The notes under the pieces were generated by a model that was not told the origin of the DNA, made no database searches, and was given only the letters and a program-made list of their open reading frames with translations. A DNA stretch of 64,000 bases. Source: Siphonodentalium dalli (lineage: Eukaryota > Mollusca > Scaphopoda > Gadilida > Siphonodentaliidae). The stretch lies in assembly GCA_032622095.1 (NCBI GenBank), contig CP136067.1:56709899-56773898 (forward strand), read 5' to 3'. This document shows, piece after piece, positions 37,754-49,777 of the stretch (within the stretch, counting starts at the first letter, position 1; each line of letters opens with the position of its first letter). Both the position numbers and the translations under genes were made by a program.

Positions 37754-37912
37754 AATAGAATCTACAACTCGTCCCCAGTTTATAGCGGAAATTACAAAAC
37801 TCGTCCAGTAAATTAGGTCTGGACCTCGCCAAAGGCTCGGACCAGACCTAATTTACTGGACTCGTTTTGTAAATTCCGCTATAAACTGGGGACTCGTTGT
37901 AGATCCTCTATT
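37754..37912. repeat. 159-bp near-perfect palindrome, copy 2
   Basis: By eye this is base-for-base identical to 37202-37360 and in the same orientation, 552 bp downstream. The surrounding element arms have diverged much more, so this identity points to recent insertion or gene conversion. Confidence 0.9.
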
Positions 37913-38066
37913 TTCAGTATGATTACCATGTTGTTTGCATTGTTCATAGAGCACATGGGTGTATTTTGCACAAATTATAAATTCATTCATTTGTTTCATA
38001 TATTTTGTTGAGTATAAAAGGAGATGGTCCAACAATGGCCGGATTTAGTGTACAGTACCCCTTTAA

Positions 38067-39689
38067 TTTGATGAAATAAAATTTCAAGTCGCTTTAATCC
38101 ATCGTTGCTTACTCTGAGTGGAGATAAAATGTAAATTGCTGTGCATGCCCTTAGTGAATACGAAGTTGCATGCAACATCCGATCTTACAACTCGGGTCAC
38201 GTGGCTTGTATAATATATGTACGTCGTTGTTGACCCGTGCTATGGTGCATGCCTTTCTGAGATTATGTAAATCGGATAGATGACTGCGACATCGCGCAAA
38301 TGTTTTTATTTTAACGACAGTCTGATGCCAACGATCGATTTGGCTTCTCCAGTTTCAATACCAACGGCATGGCGACATGTGCAGCTGACGTGTGCACGGG
38401 CGATGCATACCTTAATGACCAGCGTCAAGACGCCCCAACCGTTTTTTCGGTAAATTTCATGAATAAATTATCCGCTTATACATGTACCATTCATGTGAAT
38501 ATAATATGTTACTATTATTCAATAGAAATATACATGCATCACGGTGACCCCACAAGCTCACCCAGAATAATGCGATGAGAATAAGATTACAAACGTAATC
38601 TATATATATATGAAGGCCCATTCCCATTCGATCGCCATTATTTGGCAAGCGAATCATAAACGCTCTTTGTCGTGAGTGATCTTTAATTTTTTTGGAGCCG
38701 ACCAAAATGCAAAACTTGATTGCCTTTATTTCCTGCGATTTTTGATGTAAACTAGAATCGATGAACTTGAAAATCAGAAAGTCAGAGGACATATGTATAT
38801 AATATATGTATATATTTGTTATGCCACATTACTAGCTTTAGAATGGGAGCAGTTTATTTGTGTACATGACAGTTTTGATACAATATGTTTTCTGACGACA
38901 CTGTACACACATGCTGAATTATCCATTATAACAAATTAACTTATTCATTATATTTGAAAATATAATAAATATAACTTGAAAAGGATGGCAAGTTGTTGGT
39001 TTAAATGTTAAATATCGTGATGTGTACATGTATTTTAACATTAAGGTTTGATTAAGTTGCTGTTACAACTAAACTGCAATGCTAATCTAATATTGGGCTT
39101 TAGTAAAAAATCAATTCCATTTCCACGATGCCTTCGTGTTTTTCCAGTGCTTCCTTGCCTAACAATCACTCACCATGGTAGTAGATCATGTATGTGGTTG
39201 TAGTGATGATTTACGCAGTCATTGTTATTTGCGTGACGTGTGATGAAGTGCTTTCTGTCGCGAATTAGCAAAAGATGAACTAAGTCCTACAGAGATGCAA
39301 ACAACATGTGTTATCAGTATGCAATCTGTAGTAACTTTGCACCCCGCTTGCCAAAATTATTCGCATCCAACGATCGCTGTTCCATGCATGATTTGCTGTG
39401 GATTGTTTCTTGGAATCCTAAGGATATTACCACCTTGCATCGATTCTAAACTCACGTTATGGAGGAGTGGGGATTCAGTTCGACAAGCCAGAGCGATTTT
39501 CTCCAGTCCGCCATTATCCTGACCTCAGTGGCGTAGCCGTTGGGGGGGGGGTGGTGGGAGTAAGATGGGGTGGGATGGGGTGTCTACCGTACCACCCTTG
39601 AACCATGCAGACCAATTTCCCAAATTTGCGTAATTCCATTTGCACCCATCTCCTATTGGATTAGACTTTCCCAACTGGTACCTCATAGG
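38067..39689. other. Intronic stretch without recognised features
   Basis: Lies within predicted intron 1 of the Ig gene. An AAACGCTCTTTGTCG motif occurs near 38658 and a G-run near 39541. Open frames up to 111 codons (38457-38792, minus) have no domain. Confidence 0.45.
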
Positions 39690-40075
39690 CTTCAGATTTT
39701 GTTTTTTGAAATCATGGGTTCATACTCGACCTATAATATTCACATAGGTTCATATTCGATTATTTGATTCTGAAAAAAACCAATAGTGGACTTATATCCG
39801 TTTTTCCGCTTTATGGGGTGGGCCACAGTGAAAAGCATTTTAAAGAGCGTACATCTGGTATGTTGTGAGTTTGTTATTCGTGTTATTGTCCGCCAATTAT
39901 GAACTTATAATAAGTTATATATATATATAATTATATAAGACGATAATGGCCCAAAACATTCTCATTTTCAGTTCGTTGTGGAATCAAAGCGATGCGATTC
40001 TACGCTGATTATGAACCTAAAACAAATCCTATTATAAGCTCATAATGTGCTGATTTTTGGGAGAACAGACTGGAC
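39690..40075 (+). repeat. Dispersed ATAATCTGCTTAGAAT family, copy c
   Basis: Shares GATTATTTGATTCTGAAA, TATTGTCCGCCAATTATGAAC, the CTCATTTTCAG segment and a GTGCTGATTTTTGGGAGAAC end with copy a. A TTTTAAAGAGCGTAC motif is embedded at 39840. Confidence 0.6.
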
Positions 40076-40537
40076 TAACATATTTTGACTCGCCGCCGGG
40101 GCATGGATCGGCCCGGTGTGAGCAAATGTTTAAACCTCAATTTGGAAAGTGAAAAATCTTAGCATCTAGACTTACTCTGTTGGAAATTTCCAAACTGACA
40201 CCCCCTATAATTAAGGTTGGCAATTTCAGTCCAACATTTTGTCAAAAAGTAGGAACATACTTATGCAACTTGATCTAAAAACAACAAATTCCCTACTACT
40301 AGTAATTAGGTAGTAATTAGGAAAATCTAACAACGAAAACAGTGTTGGTGTCAAATTTCCAGCTAATGTTTTGTCATGTATATATATTGAATTTCAAACT
40401 GTTAACTGTTAACCAAAGATGGGGATGTGAGACACCCCAAATCATCCCTGTCGCTACGTTCCTGTCTGACGTTTCCGCTACAGGCCCACGTCCCATTTTA
40501 AACATTTCTTTACTAAATACTAATTGACGAGTTAGGA

Positions 40538-40690
40538 AATGTTCAGATATTAAAACTTATTGTCTGAACATTTCCAACCAATGAATATGAATACTTCTGC
40601 ACTTTATTATTTGTCGTCTGCGTCTGCTTATATTTCTTGAACACCCTCCATATGAATAATAGACCATTCCCATATCAGTAAAAAAACATG
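40538..40690. mobile_element. TTAA/CCCTTT MITE family, internal fragment
   Basis: Contains GGAAATGTTCAG, TTATTGTCTGAACATTTCC, ATATGAATACTTCTGCACTT, TTATTTGTCGTCTGC and ACACCCTCCATATGAATAATAG in family order. Neither terminus is preserved. Confidence 0.55.
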
Positions 40691-41739
40691 TATATTATAT
40701 AAACTTGATACACCCAAATTTACGGCGGAAGTTTCAGGTATATATATTTCTCGAATGCAGATAAGATTACTAGTGCATCGTCTTCAATTTCTGTGCAAAA
40801 CAAAGAAGTAGCCATCACAATGGAATTGATGTTAAGTTCCCATGCATGTCAGTTAACTAGCCACATTTACTTAATTAAAGAATGTGCCGCTTATTTACTG
40901 TAGAGAAATTCCATGTGAATTCTCCATTAAATCAACCCGGTGCATTGTGAATCCATCGAACTCAGATCACTTCGCAACAAAAATGTTGGACGAGACATTT
41001 AGCCAGGGTATAGATCAATCGCCCTGATGGGATAATCTGGTAGTTTTCTTTGTGTGTGCATCGTATCTGTCAGTGGTGAGGGGGCTTTTGTGCATCACGT
41101 AAAAAATCCATCACGGAATGCCAATTCATGATCGCGATGTCATAATGGCTGTTTACACGTTCTGGAATGTACAAATGGGAGTCTTGAACTAACGTTCGTC
41201 AAACTGATTAATTCCCCAGCAATTTCCTTGTCCGTCCGATGAACGGTTTCCGTATTCAGAATGAATTCACTTTGCTGAAAGAGCCCCAAAATGCATGGTA
41301 TATATTAACAGCGAACTTGCTCACCTCATTTTCAAGATTACTGGATACAAACAGTGAACAGCGTATACGGTGACAGTATAGGGGTTGGGCTTTCTAATTT
41401 AGAATATGCATGACATTGGAAGAGCAATTGATACGATTATAAGAACTTGAGCCATAGGGCGGATGGGACTCTTTTCCAGAGTGATGTTTTCTAAGTTTAA
41501 AGCCATTACTGCATGTAATCAAAACAATTACAGGAAAGCTGCAAGTTCACAACATTAAGCAATAGAAAAGAGCCCCATATACATGTACATGTACCTACAA
41601 TAACAGCTAGTAAATATCAGTATATTTATGGACTGTATATGTTGTGTTTCGTACAATTAAACATGTATTGAGGGTTCCAGTCTATTGCTTATGAATCCTA
41701 TATTTTACTTTTTATTTGGGTTCTAGTGCAGATAATAAC
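40691..41739. other. Intronic stretch without recognised features
   Basis: No exon or clear repeat seen. Confidence 0.45.
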
Positions 41740-41985
41740 ATGTTTGGAACGAAATGTGCTACACGATTTAATATGAAATTGTCTATTTAATTATTTTATA
41801 TCGTTTGAATGTTTTAGAGGTACACCAACAATTAATTTGTTGATTTTTCAATAACAATGTTATGATCTTTCGTGTCGTTATGTTTTACAGAACAAAGCAC
41901 AAACATGATGTTAACTTAAATGTTTTATATTGTTGTAACTGGAGGGCTGGAACCATGACTACATCTTTAATGTGCGTTTAAAAGT
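41740..41985 (+). repeat. Dispersed repeat related to 54540-54790
   Basis: Both copies share TTTATATCGTTTGAATGTTTT-like text, a TTTTTCAATAA segment, ACAGAACAAAGCAxAAACATGA-like text and a TTTTAACTGGAGGxCTGGAACC-type end, in the same orientation. The other copy lies just upstream of the stalk exon of the Ig gene. Element class unknown. Confidence 0.5.
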
Positions 41986-43562
41986 TGTAATGTCATACTG
42001 AAATGGCCGTGTTGGCATAGGATTGGCACATTGGGATACGCATTAACTCGAATCAAGCTTGAAAATCAGTTCTTAAATGGTCTATTGTGGAATATTCTAC
42101 TCTGATAAGTACAACTTCGTTCCCTGGACATCATGCAATTTGATTCATCGTGATTCCCCGTGTGAGCGAATTTATTCTCACGCGGCATATCTTGGCCATC
42201 TTTTTTCCACTGTAAACACATATCAACAGATACTTGAGTCACAACTCAACAGGTGTGTTGGGGTCGATAAGGCCAGGAGCAACGGACTGTAATAGTTCGA
42301 GTCATTTGATATTATTGTCCGACTCATTAAGAATGTGGGAAAACTTAAAACTACAACAGTAACAGTCATTCGATACCGAGTAGCTGTATTTATATAGCCT
42401 TTAGTCAAGTGATTTTACACAAAAAGTCGAGAATAAAATCGGATAAATTACCTGCATGCTTCATCGCATGCTTTGGTGTATTGCTGAGGGCCACAACGTG
42501 TATAGTTCATGTTATGAGTCACACAGAAGAGAGGTTAGATTTGATTACATACAAGCAAATGCTGAACGTATATATTAATCAGTAAGTTAGAATAAAGTTT
42601 CTTCAAAATTTGCGAAAATAATATGCGTTGTGGTCAAAAACAAGCTATTATTTCATTGAACATATTGAGGTTCCCAGGTGTTTTTAATAACTTTTATACG
42701 TGTAGTATATATAGCAACCAAATCGTTGAAGGTGTATTCGACACTGAAACCGTCATTTCAATTCGATTAAATGGTGCATGGTTGTCTCGTCGCCACAAAT
42801 AAAACATATATTGCTATCTCTGAACACTGAATAATGTCATTGATCGTTTTCGTGGTGAAGAAATATAAATCATCGTAATTGTGTTAAATCTGTGTACCTC
42901 CACATGAGATTCCAAGAATGACAATAACTCGGCGTTAATAGTCATAAACCAAAACATGGCAAGCATGGGTTATCAGTTGTGACCATTTCACCCGGGAGAT
43001 ATATGTGTTTGTAAATTGCCACGTACGTTTTTGTCAAATAAAACAGCACCCTGAAATATTTGTTTCTTTGGAAAAAGAGAAGCTCATGCTGAGACGATCT
43101 CCCGCCGACTTCAGATCCGGGTGAATTCCTCTTATGTTTTGCATATACTTCATTAGTAGTCTGTCTCTTCTTGTAAATCTTGGCAGTTCCCATCGACCAT
43201 GTTTACAATTTGAGTTTAATTAGTACAAAGCACGTGGATATCTTCCAAGCCTGCAGGTATATGTTCTGAGACCTCCGCCTATCAACATTATCAATTAGAC
43301 CCATAAAACTGTTTACCCACACAGCCGGAATCAATGCGGGATATTGGCCATAATTCATCCTTAATCGACAGGAAAGTTAAAATATTAATTTATTTTCATT
43401 TAGGTAAATATATTTATTTACAAACTCCACATGGCGCATGAAGTGTGTAATTTTCGAGATACCTGTTCTTCTACAAGAGATATAGGGTATCGTCATCCTC
43501 GCTTCAGAAATACACGCCCCGCGGTTTATAGGCACCGAACTCATATCGGTCTTATCATGTTT
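41986..43562. other. Intronic stretch without recognised features
   Basis: Short open frames only, none with domain support. I see no convincing repeat. Confidence 0.45.
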
Positions 43563-43796
43563 TAGCCCGTTCCATACTAAATTGATTCTATCATTCAGTT
43601 ATAACAGTAAATGTTTGAATGGTTTATTATTCATTTTGAGGGATGTTCGGGGAAAATGAGCAGGCAGACGAAATTATAATACAAGTGCAGAAGTTATTCA
43701 TATTCTTTTAGATAATAAGTTCAACAAACGATCAACGATTGTTATTATCTGAACATTTCTTACGGGATAACTATACTCATCAATGAGTGTTTATAG
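43563..43796. mobile_element. TTAA/CCCTTT MITE, left part, split by giant foldback
   Basis: Starts near TTTTAGCCCGTTCCATACTAAATTG. It contains TTATTATTCATTTTGA, CAAGTGCAGAAG, AATAAGTTCAACAAACGA, TTATTATCTGAACATTTC and ATCAATGAGTGTTTATA in the family order. It stops abruptly where the foldback starts; its end resumes at 49753. Confidence 0.65.
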
Positions 43797-45420
43797 TTGG
43801 GGAGCCCGCATATGTTCTATTTACACTTTTGCGTACAAAAGGTTTGACCCCCTAAAGTTGGTACCAATAATGGAACATTCTGAAAAACCGATTTCTTAAG
43901 TTGCGCATTCCTGGGGTTTAGGGGCCGCTGAACCCCAAAAAGTGCCAAAAATCACTTCTATTTACACTTCCGCGTACATCGATGAATTTTGGTTTGTTGA
44001 CACTCCTAAGTGTACTGATTAAGAAAACACAACTTAAGAAAGGGATTTTCCTGGGGTTTTCAGATAAGAAAGGGGTCCCATGCTGAACCCCAAAACGTGA
44101 TTTTTCACTTTTTTTTACACTTTCGCGTACATCTATAATTTTTGGTCTCAAAGTACTTTGATAGATACTAATTATAAAAACACAACTTAAGAAGCAACTT
44201 TTCTTGGGGTTTTAAGATAAGAAGGGGATCATCGGGTCACGTAAAAAATCACTTTTATTTACATGATTGCATTCGTCCAACGTGTGTGTATGTGCGTAAA
44301 CCCCTGGAACGTTGCACTATTACAACCAATGACACTTTTTTTGGCCAAAATTGAAACTCACCATCCAAGATGGCCGCCAAAATGGCCGCCGGAAGTTGAA
44401 AATATGACATTTTTTCACAAATATCTTCTAGATCAATTCATGCTGTTTGGAACTGGTTGAGTAATGCAACTTTATTTTGTGTTTTTATATTAACTGATCA
44501 TTGGAGCAATTAAATATGCATTTATTGGGGTCCTAACCCCTTCCAATCCCTCAAAAATTCGATTTTACAGAACGCAGTACAAAATTTTACAAAAAATCAC
44601 AATTGGGATTCAAGTCATATTTCAACAAAAAATGAAAAGAACATTGTAATCTAAGTGAGGCATATCATTACCTATGAATATTCCAAATCTCTGGAACCAT
44701 AAATCTTACCTTGGCTCAAAATGGCTGCGAAAATGGCCGCCAAAATATAGAAAATGGTAAATATTGCCCCAGGGTGTCCTGCAATCGCTTACAAGTTGTG
44801 GTTGATATACACAATTGGCTAATCTCTTTTCTATACATTGCATACTAACATGTCTGATGTACCAAGGATCATTTTTACTATTGTCACCACTGACATTTAC
44901 CAGAAATATTGGACATAAATATCGGCAAGAATTCACTTTTCAGGGTTCGACCATTTGTTCAAGTAAAATGTAACTATCTTTGGATTGAAAGGTGTTTATT
45001 GTTTTGGTCTATCTTAAATGTGTCACACTGCGGTGTTTATAGACTAAATTGCTCAAGATGGCTTCCAAAATGGCAACCAAATTTGTAAAAAGTTAAAAGT
45101 TAACATCCCGAACATTATTCTCTGCGTTATCCGAAAAAAGTGGCAAATTGTGACTCACTTGGTTATTGTACGTCTTAGTTACAATGTAATTAACTGACAA
45201 CTACGTTCTATTATGTTTGTCCCAGTTCCGTATGTGGCATGACAAATTCATTTTAAAGTTGCAGTATGGAATTTTGCGGAGAACCATATTATTGAAAGGA
45301 AATGGGCAGAACTTTGAGACTGAACTGAGATGAACCATGATATGTGGGTATTTTGGCCCATTATGATAAAAATTTATCAACTGGATACAGGGTGGAAGCC
45401 AAGATGGTAGCCAGGGAGTT
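43797..45420 (+). repeat. Left outer arm of the giant foldback
   Basis: Inverted copy of 47941-49752. Near the outer end, a ~140-bp subrepeat occurs three or four times (TTTACACTTxCGCGTACATC, then AACACAACTTAAGAA, then TGGGGTTTxAGATAAGAA). Further in are segments such as CCAAGATGGCCGCCAAAATG at 44366 and their relatives at 44720 and 45060. Confidence 0.85.
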
Positions 45421-46042
45421 ATGATCATAGATGAGGATAATAGGTATACAGGGAGTTATTGTATGGTCATGAATGATGTGTGGGTATATAGGGAGTGCCC
45501 CATTGGTAGCGGTGGGACGTATATTTATATATGTTGTGGATGTGTTATCATTGGTGGTGTATGGGGAGTAGATTTATTGTCATGGATGGCGTGTATGAGT
45601 ATGGCAAGTATGGAACTTATGAGTGGTCGTATGTGCGGATATTGGTATATCTGGAAGGGCTCACCATTGGTGATGTGCATCTGTATACCTGGATTGACTC
45701 CATGGTCATGGGTTTGGCGAATAGGTATACATGTAGTGGCTGTATGGTCCATGTTGAGTTGAATATGTATACAATGAGTGACTGTGTGATCGTGAATGTA
45801 GTGAATATGTATACATAGAGTGACTATATGGTCGGGTGTAGGTGTATACCTGGTGTTCATGCATGGTGACTCGTGGCTGTATCGTCATTTGTGGTATGTA
45901 CGGGTATAACCAAGTATGGTTGTATGATCAGGTGTACTAGTACATGTACGTGTATAAAGTGGGTGACTATGTTGTCATTTGTGTGGTGTTCATGTACATA
46001 TGGAGTGACTGGGGTAATGGGTGGGTTGTACATGTGTACCTT
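45421..46042 (-). repeat. Left inner array of degenerate ~42-bp units
   Basis: Units contain GGTATACATGGAGTGAC-like and ATGGTCATGxGTG-like text. They are the reverse complement of the units at 46128-47940. Because 42 is a multiple of three, several frames stay open by chance for 90-115 codons. Confidence 0.75.
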
Positions 46043-46127
46043 GGGTGGCTATCGCTTTCCACAATAACCCAAGGATATGTTAATCAATAGAGAGGTCGTG
46101 TCATATCGTGGAAAGCGATAGCCACCC
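46043..46127. repeat. Palindromic core of the giant foldback
   Basis: GGGTGGCTATCGCTTTCCAC at 46043-46062 and its exact complement at 46108-46127 enclose a 45-bp loop. It marks the point where the array orientation flips. Confidence 0.85.
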
Positions 46128-47940
46128 ATTATCACACAGTCATTACATATATACATAAACACCACAGACATGACAATATAGTTACCCACTGCATACATGT
46201 ACACCTGACCCATGACCACGGATGACCATACAGCCACGCGTCACAATGCTGGCACACCGGGTATACTCCTAAACATGACCCATAACCATATAGTCACTCC
46301 ATGTATACCCATTCATCTCACCATTGGCCATAAGGTCATCCCCTGTATACCTATTCTCCAAACGCATGGTCAAATGGACAATCAAACGACTCCCAAAAGC
46401 TTAAAGCTTGTTGTCGAATCCCCTTCATATCATCACTGTTAATCTTTGTCTTGTTTTTTGTAATATACGAATAATATGGAATAAATACTGTTCACACCAA
46501 TCAATATATACATCAACACCACAACAATGACCATAAAGTCATTCCGGTATACATATGCACATCACCAATGGCCGTATAGTCACTCACTTCATACACATAC
46601 CCTCACCCATGTTACCTGGTATACTCCTTCACCTGACCTATGGCCATATAGTCACCCCGTGTGTACCTATTCAAAACATTCACACACGATCATGGTCAAT
46701 CCTTGTATTTTATATTCACCCCAACATTGGCCATGTCAATCCCTGTATCCCTATTTGTCACACCGTAGCCGAATAGCCACTCAATATATACTAATACACC
46801 CCAGCCATGTCAGTATAGTCACTCCATGTATGCATATGCACCTCACCCATGGCCATATAGCCACTCGCTATATACACATATCCCTCGCCCATGACAATAA
46901 AGCAACACGTGTGTGTACTGGTATAACCTACACATGACGATACCGACACGAGTCACCAAACAGGAACACCAGGTACATGTATACTCATACGCCTGCCACC
47001 CCCTATATAGATGTTCATTACAGTTATGATCATACAGTCACTACTTGTATACCTACATGTACTCATCTCACCATTAACCATACAGTCACTACCTGTATAT
47101 ATATTCGACACACATAGTCATATAACCACTCGATATACATATGCAGCCCACCCTAGACCATAGATTCACTACAGGTATACATGTAACTCTCACTAATGGC
47201 CATTCAGCCCTTCCAGATATACAAAAAAACCCGCACATACGACCACTCAAACAATCCATACATGCATATACACCTCACACATGACAATTCAGCAATTCAC
47301 TGTATAATCATACACGCCATCCATGATAATACAGCTAAGCCCTATACACCCACCAATGATAATACATCCACGATATATATAAATATACATCCACCCGTTA
47401 CCACAAGGACACTCCCTATGTACCCACACGCTCGATAATGTCCACCCAGCTTACTCCATGTATTAATATTCAATCATGACCGTACAGTCATTCCATGTAT
47501 ACCTATACACATTACCCGTAACCATAAAATCACTACCTATTTATCCACACACCCCATCCATGATCACACAGACAACACATGTACATCCCACCCACGACCT
47601 TACAGTCACTCCATATATACATAATCAACACATAGATGACCATGTAGCTATATCCATACACCACACCAATGACCATACAGGCACACCGGATGCACCCGTA
47701 CTGGATATACACAATCATACACCATACAGTCACTCCATGCATACAGATTCACCTCACACCTGGCCATGACCTCTCCCTGTATACCTAGATGCATCTTACC
47801 ATGGACAACCCACTTATAACCATATAGTCACTCATTGTATACCTACTCACATCAGTCATGACATACAATAACTCCCTGTATACCTATTCACCTCACATAT
47901 GATCACAGAGTAACTCCATGGCTACGATCTTGGCATCCAC
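46128..47940 (+). repeat. Right inner array of degenerate ~42-bp units
   Basis: About forty loosely conserved units of the form GTCACTCCATGTATACCTAT, then TCACCTCACCCATGGCCATA. Units are far from identical, which suggests age or tolerance of change. The frames seen here (for example 46527-46937) encode only histidine- and threonine-rich repeats derived from the unit. A short non-repeat patch lies at 46390-46500. Confidence 0.8.
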
Positions 47941-49752
47941 ACTGTATCCTGTAGACATTTTTTTTTTATCACAATGGACCAGAATAGCCAAAGATTATGG
48001 TCCATCTCAGTTCTGTCTCAAAGTTCTGCCCATTTCCTTTCAATAAATATGGCCAAAATCACAAAAGAGGTTCTCGGCAAAATTACATACATTAAAATGA
48101 ATTTGTCATGCCCCATACGGAACTGGGACAACTGGGAATAGAACATGTAGTTGTCAGTTAATTAACTAACACGTATAATAACCAAGTGAGTCACAATTTG
48201 CTACCTTTTCGGATAATGCAGAGAATGTTAGGGATATATGTAAAAAATTAGCATTTTACAAATTTGGTTGCCATTTTGGAAGCCATCTTGAAAAATTTGG
48301 TTTATAAACACCGTAGTGTGACACATTTAAGATAGACCAAAACAATAAACACCTTTCAATCCAAAGATAGTTATATTTTACCTGAAAAAATGGTCCCAAC
48401 CTGAAAACTGAATTTTTGCCAATATTTATGTCAAGTTTTTTAGAGAAAAGTCCAATATTTTTGACGATGTCAGTGGTGAAAATAGTAAAAATGATCCATG
48501 GTGCATCAGACATGTTAGTATTCAATGTATAGAATGCAGAATGGCCAATTTTATACATCAACACAACTTGTAAGCGATTGCAGGACACGCTGGTGTAATA
48601 TTTACCATTTTCCATATTTTGGCGGCCATATTGGCAGCCATTTTGAGCCAAAGTAAGAATTTTGGTTCCAGTGATTTGGAATATGCATAGGTAATGATAT
48701 GCCTCACTCACATTACAAAGTTCTGTACATTTCTTGTTGAAATATGACTAGAATCCCAATTGTGATTTTTGTGTGTGAAATTTTATACCGCATTCTGTAC
48801 AATCAAATTGTTGAGGGATCGGAAGGGGTTAGGACCCCAATAATTGCATATTTAATTGCTCCAATGATCAGTTTAATATACGAAACACAAAATAAAGTTG
48901 CATTACTCAACCAGTTCCAAACAGCATGAATTGATCTAGAAGATATTTGTGAAAAAATGTCATATTTTCAACTTCCGGCGGCCATTTTGGCCCAAAAAAG
49001 TGTTAATATGTCTTAGCTTCACGAAAATATATACATTTGTATACATTCTACAAGATTTTCCCGCTATAATTTTCATAAAACTGGCTCACTTATAGTTTTA
49101 GAAAATGGATCGTGTTGTGGGGGGGGGGGGGGGTAACAAGTCTCGTTCTTATCAGAAAACGACATGAATATATATTTCTTAAGTTGATCGTATCGATTTA
49201 GGGATGTATTGGTTGTAATAGTTTAACGTTCCAGGGGTGTACGCATATACACACACGTTGGACGAATGCAATCATGTAAATAAAAGTGATTTTTTACGTT
49301 TTGAGGGGTGACCCGATGACCCCCTTCTTATCTTAAAACCCCAGGAAAAGTTGTTTCTTAAGTTGTGTTTTTATAATTAGTATATATCAAAGTACTTTGA
49401 GACCAAAAATTATGGATGTACGCGAAAGTGTAAACAAAAGTGAAAAATCACGTTTTGGGGTTCAGCATGGGACCCCCTTTCTTATCTGAAAACCCCAGGA
49501 AAATCCCTTTCTTAAGTTGTGTTTTCTTAATCAGTACACTTTGGAGTATCATCAAACCAAAATTCATCGATGTACGCGGAAGTGTAAATAGAAGTGATTT
49601 TTGGCACTTTTTGGGGTTCAGCAGCCCCTAAACCCCAGGAATGCGCAACTTAAGAAATCGGGTTTTCAGAATGTTCCATTATTGGTACAAACTTTAGGGG
49701 GTCAAACCTTTTGTACGCAAAAGTGTAAATAGAACATATGCGGGCTCCCTAA
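47941..49752 (-). repeat. Right outer arm of the giant foldback
   Basis: Reverse-complement copy of 43797-45420 with many substitutions. It carries an extra ~190 bp (about 49010-49215), including a 15-G run at 49119-49133, which is absent from the left arm. Open frames here (for example 48256-48711, minus) are by-products. Confidence 0.85.
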
Positions 49753-49777
49753 CTATTAGTATATATGGAAGATAGGG
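49753..49777. mobile_element. TTAA/CCCTTT MITE, right end, separated by the foldback
   Basis: TATTAGTATATATGGAAGAT then AGGGTTAA matches the family's right terminus (TATTTAGTAAAGAAAGGGTTAA). It completes the MITE begun at 43563. Confidence 0.6.

Larger units (their letters stand above)
37029..38062. mobile_element. TTAA-flanked inverted-repeat element containing two palindromes
   Basis: TTAA lies at 37025-37028 and 38063-38066. The inverted ends share a GTACTGTACACTAAATCyGG core and continue as imperfect inverted homology for about 130 bp (37029-37160 against 37915-38062), including TTTTATACTCAACAxAATAT and TGCAAAATACAC. Inside are two identical 159-bp palindromes and a ~390-bp unique middle. 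It is non-autonomous; a piggyBac-like origin is suggested by the TTAA target only. Confidence 0.6.
43797..49752. mobile_element. Giant (~5.96-kb) foldback element with minisatellite arms
   Basis: The outer ends read GTTGGGGAGCCCGCATATG (left) and the complement of GTTAGGGAGCCCGCATATG (right). The structure is hierarchical: 1.6-1.8-kb inverted outer arms, then inverted arrays of degenerate ~42-bp units, then a palindromic core with 20-bp arms. No protein domain is encoded, so it is non-autonomous. It has inserted into a TTAA-type MITE whose two pieces flank it. I could not define an exact target duplication. On the gene model it lies in intron 1 of the Ig gene. Confidence 0.8.

Noticed and set aside
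45421-47769. Open frames of 60-136 codons on both strands
   Set aside because: They arise from a ~42-bp minisatellite whose unit length is a multiple of three. The products are degenerate repeats with no domain.
45421-47940. CRISPR-like spaced repeats
   Set aside because: Units are contiguous and degenerate without conserved repeats and unique spacers, and the DNA is eukaryotic.
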